Source: Gammaproteobacteria bacterium (GTDB lineage: Bacteria > Pseudomonadota > Gammaproteobacteria > DSM-16500). Taken from it: 50,000 nucleotides of DNA. Positions 26,697 to 35,577 of this stretch are shown piece after piece. Position 1 is the stretch's first letter, and each line of letters starts with the position of its first letter. A model generated the notes under the pieces. It saw only the letters and a list, made by a program, of their open reading frames with translations, was not told the origin of the DNA and did no database searches. Both the position numbers and the translations under genes were made by a program. The DNA lies in assembly GCA_013288815.1 (NCBI GenBank), contig JABDBD010000005.1:1-50000 (forward strand), read 5' to 3'.

Positions 26697-27791
26697 ATGA
26701 GCCGTCCAGCTAAAATTACCATTGATTTGCCAGCCTTAAAGCACAACTTTAAGCAAGTGCAGCGCATGGCGCCCGGGAGTGCCATATTGGCTATGGTGAA
26801 ATCGAATGCGTATGGTCATGGACTAGAGCGCATAGCGTTAGGATTGCCGGAAGCAGATGCATTTGGTGTGGCGTCATTGGAAGAGGGATTGCAATTACGC
26901 CAAGCGGGTGTTTCAAATCCGATTGTATTGATGGAAGGTTTATTTCATGCAGATGAATTATTCAATGTTATTCATGATCATTTTACATTAGTCGTGCATG
27001 AAGAACATCAAGTTCGGACCCTAGAATCACATGATCATCCGAATGCGATATCAGTTTGGTTGAAAGTTGATACGGGCATGCATCGACTGGGATTTGAGCC
27101 AAGTGAAGCTATTAATATTTATCAGCGGTTAATGAATTGTCAGTCAGTTAAAAAACCGATTGGTTTGATGACACATTTTGCAGAAGCCGATTCCATTGAT
27201 AGAGCGCATACGCTACAACAAATCGATTTGTTTAATCAAACGACTCATTCATTAGTCGGTCCTCGTAGCCTTGCTAATTCTGCGGGTATTATTGCTTGGC
27301 CTTCAGCTCATGCTGATTGGGTACGACCAGGAATTATGCTTTATGGTGCGTCACCCTTACCAGGACACAGAGGAGTTGAGCACCATCTCAAGCCAGTCAT
27401 GACTCTCAGTTCAGAATTAATTGCGATTCACTCGCTAACAAAAGGTTCTCGTGTAGGCTACGGCGGTACATGGACATGTCCTGAAGACATGCGTATTGGC
27501 GTAGTAGGGATCGGATATGGTGATGGTTATCCGCGCCATGTTAAAAATGGTGTACCTGTTTTGGTAAACGGACGCCCTTGTCCGCTGGTAGGCAGAGTTT
27601 CAATGGATATGTTGTGTGTGGATTTGCGTACTCAGCCGGAAGCGAAAGTAGGTGATTTAGTATTACTATGGGGATCAGGTTTGCCTGTTGAAGTTGTTGC
27701 TGAATATAGTGAAACAACTGCTTATGAATTATTAACACGCATCACTCAGCGTGTGCGTGTCATGATTAGAAATCAAGAGAGTGTTATTTAA
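26697..27791 (+). CDS. alr: Alanine racemase (PLP-dependent)
   Basis: 364 residues. MVKSNAYGHG carries the PLP-binding Lys35, and VGYGGTW the catalytic Tyr255. RPGIMLYG and GRVSMDMLCVD are further family signatures. It interconverts L- and D-alanine for peptidoglycan. It lies 11 bases after dnaB and is probably cotranscribed. Full length, no anomalies. Confidence 0.96.
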   Translation: MSRPAKITIDLPALKHNFKQVQRMAPGSAILAMVKSNAYGHGLERIALGLPEADAFGVASLEEGLQLRQAGVSNPIVLMEGLFHADELFNVIHDHFTLVVHEEHQVRTLESHDHPNAISVWLKVDTGMHRLGFEPSEAINIYQRLMNCQSVKKPIGLMTHFAEADSIDRAHTLQQIDLFNQTTHSLVGPRSLANSAGIIAWPSAHADWVRPGIMLYGASPLPGHRGVEHHLKPVMTLSSELIAIHSLTKGSRVGYGGTWTCPEDMRIGVVGIGYGDGYPRHVKNGVPVLVNGRPCPLVGRVSMDMLCVDLRTQPEAKVGDLVLLWGSGLPVEVVAEYSETTAYELLTRITQRVRVMIRNQESVI

Positions 27792-27854
27792 CCTCAGCGC
27801 AGTATTTGCTATAAAGACGTCGCTTTAACTGTGTTCTTATCCATAACTGAGGTT
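27790..27854. terminator. Long-loop inverted repeat between alr and the CCT gene
   Basis: AACCTCAG (27790-27797) and CTGAGGTT (27847-27854) are exact inverted copies spanning the gap between two convergent genes. It may form a bidirectional terminator; the ~49-base loop contains an AAAG...CTTT sub-stem. Confidence 0.35.
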
Positions 27855-28278
27855 ATTTAGTAGAGACAAACCGTCCAGACGCACGGGGGCGATTGTCTGC
27901 AAAATTTTTTCGGCAAGTGTACTGAATTTTTTTCTCAAAATGAAATAAAGTTGCGCCTCTTCCTTTTTTATCTTGAAATCTTTCTAATGCCGAATTTCTA
28001 TGTGCAACAAAATCTTCAATCGATTTATTTGATTTTTCGGCAGAAGATGTGAAAGCCTCGATTTGTTGTTGTGTGGGTTTATTCGAGTTAGGAAGAGATG
28101 CAGAATATGTTTGTGGATTTTGTAGGATAGCATCAAATTCTTCGTTTGAAATAGCGTTGCTCATTGTTATATCTTCAAGCATGATATCGCGTTCACCTTT
28201 GGCAGCTTGAGACTCCCATTCCGCTGGTGAGATTAACGGAAAACCAAATTTATCTATAATGCTGTCTCGAATATTCAT
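27853..28278 (-). CDS. Protein with C-terminal plant-type CCT motif
   Basis: 141 residues from ATG 28278 (AGGG upstream). The N-terminal ~85 residues are polar and not recognised. The last ~45 residues read ALERFQDKK...FEKKIQYTCRKNFADNR-PRASGRFV. This closely follows the CCT motif of plant CONSTANS/TOC1 proteins (RY..KR..R.F.K.IRY..RK..A..RPR.KGRF), a basic module for nuclear localisation, DNA and NF-Y binding. A few extra residues (GATLFHF) lie in the loop. No signal peptide; the gene is monocistronic. The best guess is a host-nucleus-directed effector gained from or mimicking eukaryotes. The motif match is strong; the function is inference. Confidence 0.7.
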   Translation of the reverse strand: MNIRDSIIDKFGFPLISPAEWESQAAKGERDIMLEDITMSNAISNEEFDAILQNPQTYSASLPNSNKPTQQQIEAFTSSAEKSNKSIEDFVAHRNSALERFQDKKGRGATLFHFEKKIQYTCRKNFADNRPRASGRFVSTK

Positions 28279-28452
28279 AATAGCCCTGCTTGATTACTGT
28301 TTTTTTTATTATCTCAAGGAAAGCTTAACTGAATATTAAGTGATTATTTTTTCAAGCAAAAAGTACATATTGTTTACGTTAACTTATTGATTGTTGTCCA
28401 TTCACACTGCTCCCTAACTAGGTTTTGTTGGGGAATGTTGAGTCTGGGAGGA

Positions 28453-28740
28453 TTAATGATGATGCCAATACCTATGCCCACGCCCATAATATCCATGATA
28501 ACCATGATATCCACCACCATAATACCCAACAGAGATTGCTGGATAATAATAAGGATTAACGTAAGGATAATAGCCGTTATCGTAATAATATGGATTGTAA
28601 GGATAAGTGCTGTAGTCAACGCTAGGGCCGTTTACATGGACATAGGCTGGAGGTATGTAATAAGGTGTTGGTGTAACAACACATCCAGTGAGAGCAGTGA
28701 AAGTTAAACAAATTGTTGCAATTGCTGTGATAGGTTTCAT
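28453..28740 (-). CDS. Small Gly/Tyr/His-rich lipoprotein
   Basis: 95 residues from ATG 28740, chosen because GGAGG lies eight bases upstream; an in-frame ATG at 28755 lacks this. Signal II sequence MKPITAIATICLTFTALTGC with lipobox LTGC (Cys20). The mature part is low-complexity: PYYIPPAYVHVNG, repeated NPYYY/GYYPY, then GYHGYHGYYGRGHRYWHHH. Such Tyr/Gly-rich lipoproteins are common outer-membrane-attached proteins of unknown role; the His-rich tail could bind metal. Confidence 0.7.
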   Translation of the reverse strand: MKPITAIATICLTFTALTGCVVTPTPYYIPPAYVHVNGPSVDYSTYPYNPYYYDNGYYPYVNPYYYPAISVGYYGGGYHGYHGYYGRGHRYWHHH

Positions 28741-28866
28741 GAAATAACCCTCCAAAAAATATCACGTTATTAATATTCATTATAAACCTTTTTTCAGAGT
28801 GATAGTGAGATTCTGACAACAATAAAAGTTGTGTTAGAAACAATAAGTTATTCATCTTTATTTTTT

Positions 28867-30246
28867 CTAAGCAGGAATCTTTGAAGAATAATTTTTAAAA
28901 TGTTCGACAGCTTCTTGCAATGTGTGTGCAGGATAAATTTCCATTTCACCAATCGTTCCTTTCGGTGCATTCCCATGAGGAACAATGGCTTTTTTAAATC
29001 CGTGTTTTTGAGCTTCACGTAGACGCTCTTGTCCTGCTTGCACGGGTCGTATTTCACCCGCTAATCCCACTTCACCAAATACCAGTGTATCAGGAGAGAA
29101 AGGTGAGTTGCGCATGCTAGATAAAACAGCAAACAATAATGCAAGATCTGCGCCTGTTTCTGTGATGGATACACCGCCGACTACGTTAACAAAAACATCT
29201 TGGTCGTAAGTAGTAATGCCTACATGTTTATGTAACACAGCAAGCAGCATAGCAAGACGAGGTGAGTCTAAGCCAACACAAACACGTCGTGGATTTGCCA
29301 TGTGACTTTGATCGACAAGTGCTTGAACTTCAACAAGCAAGGGGCGGCTACCTTCTTGAGTTGCCATGATCACGCTACCTGAAACGGCTTTTTCATATCG
29401 AGATAAAAAAATCGCAGAGGGATTGCTGACTTCTCGCAACCCTTTATCGGTCATTGCAAAAATGCCTAATTCATTCACTGCGCCAAAACGATTTTTGACA
29501 GCGCGTATTACACGGTAACGACTGTCTTGTTCACCTTCAAAATAGAGTACAGTATCGACCATATGTTCAAGTACGCGCGGGCCTGCTAATGTTCCTTCTT
29601 TTGTGACATGACCTACAAGAAATAAAGTCGTATCCGTTTGTTTTGCAAAACTGACAAGTTGTGCAGCACTTTCACGTACTTGTCCAACGGATCCTGGAGC
29701 GGATTGAAATAAATCAGTATGCATTGTTTGAATGGAATCAACGACCAACATGCGAGGATTTTCATCTTGTGCTAATTTTAAAATGCGCTCAACTTGTGTG
29801 TCAGCTAACAAAAGTAAATTTTTTTCAGGCAAACCTAGTCGCCGTGCTCTGAGAGTAACTTGCTGCAACGATTCTTCGCCGGTGACATAAATAACTTTCA
29901 TTTGCTGGCTTAAATTACAGACGGTTTGCAGTAATAATGTGGATTTGCCAATCCCTGGATCACCGCCAATTAAAACAGCAGAGCCGCGGATTAATCCTCC
30001 GCCTAAAACGCGATCTAATTCTTTAATGCTAGAAGATAATCTGGCTTCTTCATGTAGCGTCACTTCTGACATTGCCGTGATGCGTGGTGTGCTGATGGAA
30101 TAGCCTTGATAGCGTTGTTGAGTCACAGCTTGCAGAGTTTCTTCTACCAGCGTATTCCATTCGCTGCACCCTAAACATTGCCCTGTCCATTTAGGATGTT
30201 GTGTGCCGCAGGTTTGACATGCATAGACATTTTTGATTTTTGCCAC
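28867..30246 (-). CDS. radA: DNA repair protein RadA
   Basis: 459 residues. N-terminal C4 zinc finger (Cys10, 13, 24, 27), RecA-like ATPase with Walker A GGDPGIGKST (Lys101), the RadA-specific KNRFG motif, and a C-terminal Lon-like domain (FVNVVGGVSITETGADLA, FGEVGLAGEIRPV). It promotes branch migration and processing of recombination intermediates. Five bases separate it from the upstream dehydrogenase gene, so the two are probably cotranscribed. Confidence 0.97.
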   Translation of the reverse strand: MAKIKNVYACQTCGTQHPKWTGQCLGCSEWNTLVEETLQAVTQQRYQGYSISTPRITAMSEVTLHEEARLSSSIKELDRVLGGGLIRGSAVLIGGDPGIGKSTLLLQTVCNLSQQMKVIYVTGEESLQQVTLRARRLGLPEKNLLLLADTQVERILKLAQDENPRMLVVDSIQTMHTDLFQSAPGSVGQVRESAAQLVSFAKQTDTTLFLVGHVTKEGTLAGPRVLEHMVDTVLYFEGEQDSRYRVIRAVKNRFGAVNELGIFAMTDKGLREVSNPSAIFLSRYEKAVSGSVIMATQEGSRPLLVEVQALVDQSHMANPRRVCVGLDSPRLAMLLAVLHKHVGITTYDQDVFVNVVGGVSITETGADLALLFAVLSSMRNSPFSPDTLVFGEVGLAGEIRPVQAGQERLREAQKHGFKKAIVPHGNAPKGTIGEMEIYPAHTLQEAVEHFKNYSSKIPA

Positions 30247-30251
30247 AGAGC

Positions 30252-31115
30252 TTAATCCTCAATGATACTGTGAACAGCAGATGAATCGAGTTCACTATGA
30301 CCTTTTAGCACTAATCTATCAATACATTGCAGAGCATATTGTGCTGCAGGTAGTTCTAGATGGAGTGCATGGGCTTGTTCTAAGGCTAAGTGCATATCTT
30401 TGCGATGCAGATGCGCTTTAAATCCAGGTTTGTAATCTCCGTCTAACATGCGTTTACCATGTATTTCCAAAATGCGGCTATTTGCAAATCCACCTAACAG
30501 CGCTTCACGTACTTTGGCAGGATCGGCGCCAGAGTTTTTAGCCAGACGTAATGCTTCACTCACCGCAATAATGTTTTCCGCAACAATAATTTGATTGCAT
30601 GCTTTTGCAACTTGTCCTGTTCCGTTTTCACCAATATGCGTGATTTTTTTTCCAAGTTTTTCAAGTATAGGCATAACTTTTTTTAAAGTTTCAGTGTCAC
30701 CACCCACCATGATACTCAAGCTGCCGTCGATAGCGCCTTGCTCACCACCTGAAACAGGAGCGTCTAACATAGCGATATTTTTGTTGGCTAGCTTTTTGGC
30801 CATACGCTGAGTCGCTTGAATCGATATCGTGCTCATATCGATGACGATAGTTCCAGGCTGAGCGGTTTGAATAATTCCTTTTTTACCGACAAGGACTTCT
30901 TCGACATCTTGTGTTGCTTGTACCATGGTAATAATGACATCAACATTCGCTGCCAGTTCAACAGGCGATGCATATGAAACAGCACCTGCGCCCACTAATT
31001 CTGAAGTAGCTTCGGGTTTGCGTGCGTAAACATGAAGAGAATATCCCGCTTTAAGCAAATTGAAGGCCATGGGTTTGCCCATAATTCCTAAGCCAATAAA
31101 ACCGATGTTTTGCAT
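30252..31115 (-). CDS. Beta-hydroxyacid dehydrogenase (2-hydroxy-3-oxopropionate reductase-like)
   Basis: 287 residues from ATG 31115, where the Rossmann fold starts immediately (MQNIGFIGLGIMGKPMA). A 39-residue N-terminal extension to 31232 is possible but would span a hairpin. Signatures: GLGIMG nucleotide-binding loop, DAPVSGGEQGAIDG substrate loop, and catalytic Lys in GQVAKACNQ. The family includes tartronate-semialdehyde reductase (GarR/GlxR) and 3-hydroxyisobutyrate dehydrogenase; the exact substrate is unclear. It lies upstream of radA. Confidence 0.85.
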   Translation of the reverse strand: MQNIGFIGLGIMGKPMAFNLLKAGYSLHVYARKPEATSELVGAGAVSYASPVELAANVDVIITMVQATQDVEEVLVGKKGIIQTAQPGTIVIDMSTISIQATQRMAKKLANKNIAMLDAPVSGGEQGAIDGSLSIMVGGDTETLKKVMPILEKLGKKITHIGENGTGQVAKACNQIIVAENIIAVSEALRLAKNSGADPAKVREALLGGFANSRILEIHGKRMLDGDYKPGFKAHLHRKDMHLALEQAHALHLELPAAQYALQCIDRLVLKGHSELDSSAVHSIIED

Positions 31116-31140
31116 AGAAGTTCCAGTTAAGTTAAATATT

Positions 31141-31169
31141 ACAAAAAACTGCGTTAAGCGGTTTTTTGT
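31141..31169. terminator. Strong hairpin in the leader of the dehydrogenase gene
   Basis: ACAAAAAACTGC (31141-31152) pairs with GCGGTTTTTTGT (31158-31169), one G-T mismatch, 5-base loop. On the minus strand it ends in a T-run and looks like an intrinsic terminator 26 bases upstream of the start codon, so either an attenuator or the end of another transcript. A GCTCTGCAGAGC palindrome lies at 31198-31209. Confidence 0.5.
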
Positions 31170-31350
31170 TTTATTAATAGTTTTTTCATGTGATGCTGCT
31201 CTGCAGAGCATAGGGTTACATAAATAAGCCAAATATTTTATACTGAAAAGGAGTGGTTACCAAGGAATCTAGGGATAAAATTTAGGGATAAAAAAGGACG
31301 ATAATTAATCATTTCTTTCTAATAAGGTTATTAAAAAAGCGGGAGATTGT

Positions 31351-31797
31351 ATGACTTATAGACCTAGTTATCCTGACATTACCGTGGGTGATTATGTAAT
31401 AACAGCCACTAAGAAAAAAGTAGATCTTCAGTATGTGTACAATTTGTTATGTATACCATCTCGTTATTCGACGGGATTGCCATCAGAACGTTTTGCCATG
31501 GTGATTGAAAACTCTCTTTGTTTTAGTGTGTTTCATGAAGGGAAGCAAGTCGGTTTTTCGCGGGTCATTAGTGACTATACTGAATTTGCTTCGATTTGGG
31601 ATGTCTTTATCGATGGGCCGCACCGTAAAAAAGGTTTAGGTAAGGCAGTCATGAAGTATATTTTAGAACATCCAAGATTGCGTGGTGTATTCCGTTGGTT
31701 CTTGATGACGGAAGATGCGCATGGACTTTATCAAAAATTTGGCTTCAAGACGGAAGCGTATAATCCTTATGTGATGATGAAAGTGAATGCTGGTTAA
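31351..31797 (+). CDS. GNAT-family N-acetyltransferase
   Basis: 148 residues, ATG preceded by GGGAG. Acetyl-CoA-binding motif A is visible as WDVFIDGPHRKKGLGKAVMKYIL, followed by FLMTEDAHGLYQKFGF, typical of small GNAT enzymes. The substrate (amine, protein or drug) is unknown. Single gene, convergent with the pot operon. Confidence 0.85.
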   Translation: MTYRPSYPDITVGDYVITATKKKVDLQYVYNLLCIPSRYSTGLPSERFAMVIENSLCFSVFHEGKQVGFSRVISDYTEFASIWDVFIDGPHRKKGLGKAVMKYILEHPRLRGVFRWFLMTEDAHGLYQKFGFKTEAYNPYVMMKVNAG

Positions 31798-31832
31798 TTG
31801 ATTGAATAACTTGAATTTTATTTTTGGAAGAA

Positions 31833-32876
31833 TTACCCGCCAATCTTCAATCGCTCCCAATAACGCTCCAACGAAGCAAATGTTTTATCGCTAATATCTG
31901 TTTGAAATTCACCTTTTTTTAAGATGTCTGAGGGTGGATAAAGCGCAGGATTATTACGAACTGCGATAGGCAATAGATTTTTTGCAGCTAAATTTGTTGT
32001 AGAGTAATGAATAGCTTGGCTGACAGTTGCGGCAACATCAGCGCGCATTAAATAATTTAAAAACAAGTATGCATTATCTTTGTGAGGTGAGTTTTTTAAG
32101 ATAGCAAAATTATCTACCCAGATTTCAAAGCCATCGTTTGGATACACAAATTCGAGCTTAGGATTTTCTAATTTTGCTTTAAACAGGTCACCATTCCAAG
32201 CCATTCCAATCGCTGCATCTTCATCGATAAGGATAGAAATAATGGCATCTGAGTTAAATAATTTTATATTTGGCATGAGCGATTTTATTTTGAGATAAGC
32301 TTGTTTGATGTGTTCAGGATTTTCGTCATTGATTGAATAACCCAACATACGCAATGCGATGGAAAATACTTCTCTGGGGTCATCTAAGAACATTAACTGA
32401 TTGACGTATTGTTTGTCGAGTAAGTCATTCCAGTTGTTTGTGCGCTTTAATGAAAAATAATTTTTATTTAAAAAAATACCCGTGATGCCCCATACAAAAG
32501 GAACGCTATGTGCGCTGTCTGGGTCATAGTTAGTATTTAGAAAAGTAGGGTCTATGTTTTTTAAGTTAGGTAATCTTGTTTTATCAAGATTTTCTAGCAT
32601 ACCGAGTTTGCGCATGCGATCTATGTAGTAACTGGATGGCTCAATTAAGTCGTACACCACTTTTTTTGTGGCACGCAATTTTGCGTACATGATTTCATTA
32701 CTATCAAACGTAGCATAATTAACTTTAATACCTGTTTCTTTTTCAAATTGTGTAATGACCGAGTGAGGAATTTCGTCGGACCATGTAAAGACATTGATAA
32801 CATTGTCAGCTGCATGACACAAATTAAAAGTAAAGACTAAAAATACGCTGATGATGGACGTAACAATTGATTTCAT
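31833..32876 (-). CDS. potD: Spermidine/putrescine-binding periplasmic protein, copy 1
   Basis: 347 residues with signal peptide (about 1-22, ending CHA). The mature protein begins DNVINVFTWSDEIPHSVITQFEKETGIKVNYATFDSNE, typical PotD. The substrate-lobe motifs VVYDLIEPSSYYIDRM and AAIGMAWNGDLF, and WVDNFAILKNSPHKDNAYLFLNYL are also present. It is the last gene of potA-potB-potC-potD-potD, 30 bases after the other copy, and about as similar to it as a tandem duplicate. The two binding proteins may differ in polyamine preference. Confidence 0.92.
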   Translation of the reverse strand: MKSIVTSIISVFLVFTFNLCHAADNVINVFTWSDEIPHSVITQFEKETGIKVNYATFDSNEIMYAKLRATKKVVYDLIEPSSYYIDRMRKLGMLENLDKTRLPNLKNIDPTFLNTNYDPDSAHSVPFVWGITGIFLNKNYFSLKRTNNWNDLLDKQYVNQLMFLDDPREVFSIALRMLGYSINDENPEHIKQAYLKIKSLMPNIKLFNSDAIISILIDEDAAIGMAWNGDLFKAKLENPKLEFVYPNDGFEIWVDNFAILKNSPHKDNAYLFLNYLMRADVAATVSQAIHYSTTNLAAKNLLPIAVRNNPALYPPSDILKKGEFQTDISDKTFASLERYWERLKIGG

Positions 32877-32906
32877 GCCTAGTCCCTTATGACGACACTG
32901 AATAAG

Positions 32907-33959
32907 TTAGCCTCCCATCTTGAGTTGTTCCCAGTATTTTTCATACAGGGCTAATGCATCATCTCCAATGTCCTTTTGAAACTCCCCCTTGCTCAGGGTT
33001 GCTTGTGACGGATACACAACTTCATTGTTTCTAATGGAGACAGGCAATAATTTTTGTGCGGCTGAATTGGCCGTAGGGAAATTGTTATCTAGAGCAACTT
33101 GTTTATTTACTTCAGCATCTAACATGTAGTTTAAAAATTTATAGGCATTTTCACGATGCGGAGCATTTTTAGGAATAGCAAAATTATCTACCCAAATGGC
33201 AAAACCATCTTTAGGATAAATAAATTCTAATTGTTTGTTTTCTTTTGCTGCTTTGAATAAGTCACCATTCCAAACCATACCCACATTTGCATCTTCATCA
33301 ATTAGTAAAGACAGTACAGCACTATTGAAAATTTTAACTTTAGGCAGGATTTCTTTTAGCTTGAAATAAGCCTGTTTGATGTGCTCAGGGTTTGTGTCAT
33401 TTCCTGAATACCCTAGAACGTGCATGGCCATACTAAATACTTCGCGCGAGTCATCCAGTAATAAAAGTTGATTTGCATATTTCTCATCCCATAAGTCAGA
33501 CCAACGAGTAGGAGCATCTTTTTTTTCAATGTAAGCTTTATTGATAAAAATGCCCGTGACTCCCCAAATAAACGGAAGACTGTATTGGGTATTGGGATCA
33601 TAAGATTGGTTCAAAAAGCTAGGGTTTAAATTATGAAAATTGGGAAGCAAACTTTTATCTAATTTTTCTAACATGCTTTGTCTACGCATGCGGTCAATGT
33701 AGTAACTGGAAGGCTCTATGACATCATATTGATTATTTTTATCCGCTTTTAATTTTGCATACATGACTTCATTACTGTCATACGTTGAAAAATTAACTTT
33801 AATCCCCGTTTCTTTTTCAAATTGTCGAATTGTAAAATCGGGAATCACGCCTGACCAGGTGTAAACATTCAGCACATTGTCTTTTGAAGAAGCAAAAGAG
33901 GTTAAGAATATGCTGAGAAATATTAGTAGAAATATTGTCTTGATTACGGGTCGGCTCAT
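32907..33959 (-). CDS. potD: Spermidine/putrescine-binding periplasmic protein, copy 2
   Basis: 350 residues from ATG 33959, which overlaps the potC stop as ATGA; a longer frame to 34028 would run into potC. Signal peptide MSRPVIKTIFLLIFLSIFLTSFA. It shares NVLNVYTWSGVIPDFTIRQFEKETGIKVN, EPSSYYIDRMRR, VGMVWNGDLF and WVDNFAIPKNAPH with copy 1. Translational coupling to potC makes this the ancestral operon copy. Confidence 0.92.
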   Translation of the reverse strand: MSRPVIKTIFLLIFLSIFLTSFASSKDNVLNVYTWSGVIPDFTIRQFEKETGIKVNFSTYDSNEVMYAKLKADKNNQYDVIEPSSYYIDRMRRQSMLEKLDKSLLPNFHNLNPSFLNQSYDPNTQYSLPFIWGVTGIFINKAYIEKKDAPTRWSDLWDEKYANQLLLLDDSREVFSMAMHVLGYSGNDTNPEHIKQAYFKLKEILPKVKIFNSAVLSLLIDEDANVGMVWNGDLFKAAKENKQLEFIYPKDGFAIWVDNFAIPKNAPHRENAYKFLNYMLDAEVNKQVALDNNFPTANSAAQKLLPVSIRNNEVVYPSQATLSKGEFQKDIGDDALALYEKYWEQLKMGG

Positions 33960-34723
33960 GGTTTTTTCCTCAATATCACTTGAGAAATAACAATGAGGGT
34001 GAGAGTTAGTCCAAAAGTCACGGCACATAATGCGTTGATTTCTGGCTTCACTCCCAATCGCACCATGGAATATATTTTCAAAGGTAAAATTTCGAAATCA
34101 GGACCGGCGACAAAGTAACTGATAATTACGTCGTCGATAGATAACGTGAAGCTTAATAACCATCCGCTAAAAAGGGCAGGCCATAAGAGTGGGAGAATGA
34201 TCCTTGTTAAAATCACAGAGTCTTTAGCGCCTAAATCTTTCGCCGCTTCAAAAATATATTCGTCAAAACTGACAATACGACTGTAGACAGTCACAACAAC
34301 AAAGGGAATGCAAAAAGTAATGTGGGCAAGTAATAAACTCCAAAATCCTAGGGTTACTTGCAATAAGCTAAATAAAATCAACAGAGAAATGCCCATCACA
34401 ATATCGGGTGACAAGATCAAAATAAAAATCAAACCATACAAAATTTTCCTGCCGAAGAAATGGTATCGATATAAGCTAATTGCAGTCAGCCCACCAATAC
34501 ACATTGCAATAGTGGCTGCTGAAATGCCTAAAATACACGAATGAAGTACGGCTACCCATAAGTCGCTATCTGAAAATAAATCATTATACCAACGCATGGA
34601 AAATCCATGCCATACCAAAGAATATTGTGCGTTATTAAATGAATAAGCTATTAGAACGAGAATAGGAATATAAAAAAACAAATAAATTGCCGTCAAATAA
34701 CTTGATGAGGAGATATGCTTCAT
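33956..34723 (-). CDS. potC: Spermidine/putrescine ABC transporter permease PotC
   Basis: 255 residues, six membrane helices. The inner-membrane permease signature EYIFEAAKDLGAKDSVILTRIILPLLWPALFSG (EAA loop) contacts the PotA ATPase. The start overlaps the potB stop (ATGA), and its end overlaps the potD start likewise. Confidence 0.95.
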   Translation of the reverse strand: MKHISSSSYLTAIYLFFYIPILVLIAYSFNNAQYSLVWHGFSMRWYNDLFSDSDLWVAVLHSCILGISAATIAMCIGGLTAISLYRYHFFGRKILYGLIFILILSPDIVMGISLLILFSLLQVTLGFWSLLLAHITFCIPFVVVTVYSRIVSFDEYIFEAAKDLGAKDSVILTRIILPLLWPALFSGWLLSFTLSIDDVIISYFVAGPDFEILPLKIYSMVRLGVKPEINALCAVTFGLTLTLIVISQVILRKKP

Positions 34724-35577
34724 AAGAATTCTCTATGTTCTTTTTTGCCTGTGCTTCGCCAATAAATAAATAATAAAATGGCTAACATCAACGTAAAGAC
34801 AACGCTAATGGCAGATCCTAACGGCCAATTTTGAGCAATTAAAAATTGATTTTGAATTAAATTTCCTAACAGAATGGACTTTGATCCGCCTAATAGATCG
34901 GGAATATAAAAAATCGTCATAGCGGGTAAGAATACTAAAATGCATCCAGACAGAATGCCTGGCATAGTCAACGGCAAAATAATTTTTCGGAAAGTGGTAA
35001 AACGATTTGCACCTAAGTCACGTGCTGCATCAACTAATCGATTGTCCAGTCGCTCGATATTTGTTAGCAACGGTAAAATCATAAAAGGAAGAAGGTTATA
35101 AACCAAACCTATCATGACTGCTGTATCAGTAAATAAAAGTGATAGAGGTTTGTCAATAATCCCCAATGCCATCAATATTGAGCTAATCACACCTTTGGGT
35201 TTTAGCATCGTAATCATGGAATAAGTTCTGATGAGTGAGCTAGTCCAAAAAGGAATGACGATGAGCAGGGTGAATAAGCTTTTATAGCGGCTTTGCATGC
35301 GTGCGATAATATAGGCAAAAGGATACCCTAATAGTAGGCAAATGAGGGTGCAGATGCCCGCAATATAAAATGATTGCTTGAAAATTTTGACGTAAATGGA
35401 ATTATTTAACTCCTGAAAATTGGCAAATGTGACTGGAAATGAAAGCAGATGAATGTCATCGTGGCTTGCAAAGCTAGCGAGCGTCACCAAGCAAAAAGGC
35501 AGCAAAGCAAAAATCACAAGCCATAGCCAAATAATGCTTAAGGAGAAAAATTTTAAGATGCCGTCATGGTGTTTCAT
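34720..35577 (-). CDS. potB: Spermidine/putrescine ABC transporter permease PotB
   Basis: 285 residues from ATG 35577 (MKHHDGILKFFSL); this start overlaps the end of potA by 14 bases. A frame to 35682 would reach far into potA. Six helices; EAA loop LVDAARDLGANRFTTFRKIILPLTMPGILSG. Pairs with PotC in the polyamine importer. Confidence 0.94.
   Translation of the reverse strand: MKHHDGILKFFSLSIIWLWLVIFALLPFCLVTLASFASHDDIHLLSFPVTFANFQELNNSIYVKIFKQSFYIAGICTLICLLLGYPFAYIIARMQSRYKSLFTLLIVIPFWTSSLIRTYSMITMLKPKGVISSILMALGIIDKPLSLLFTDTAVMIGLVYNLLPFMILPLLTNIERLDNRLVDAARDLGANRFTTFRKIILPLTMPGILSGCILVFLPAMTIFYIPDLLGGSKSILLGNLIQNQFLIAQNWPLGSAISVVFTLMLAILLFIYWRSTGKKEHREFL

Noticed and set aside
28374-28707. 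Open frames overlapping the lipoprotein gene on both strands
   Set aside because: They are by-products of the Tyr/Gly-repeat coding sequence; Ile/Met-rich peptides without ribosome-binding sites.
30252-31232. Longer dehydrogenase starting at 31232
   Set aside because: The extra residues precede a complete Rossmann start and span a strong hairpin; ATG 31115 has a better ribosome-binding site.
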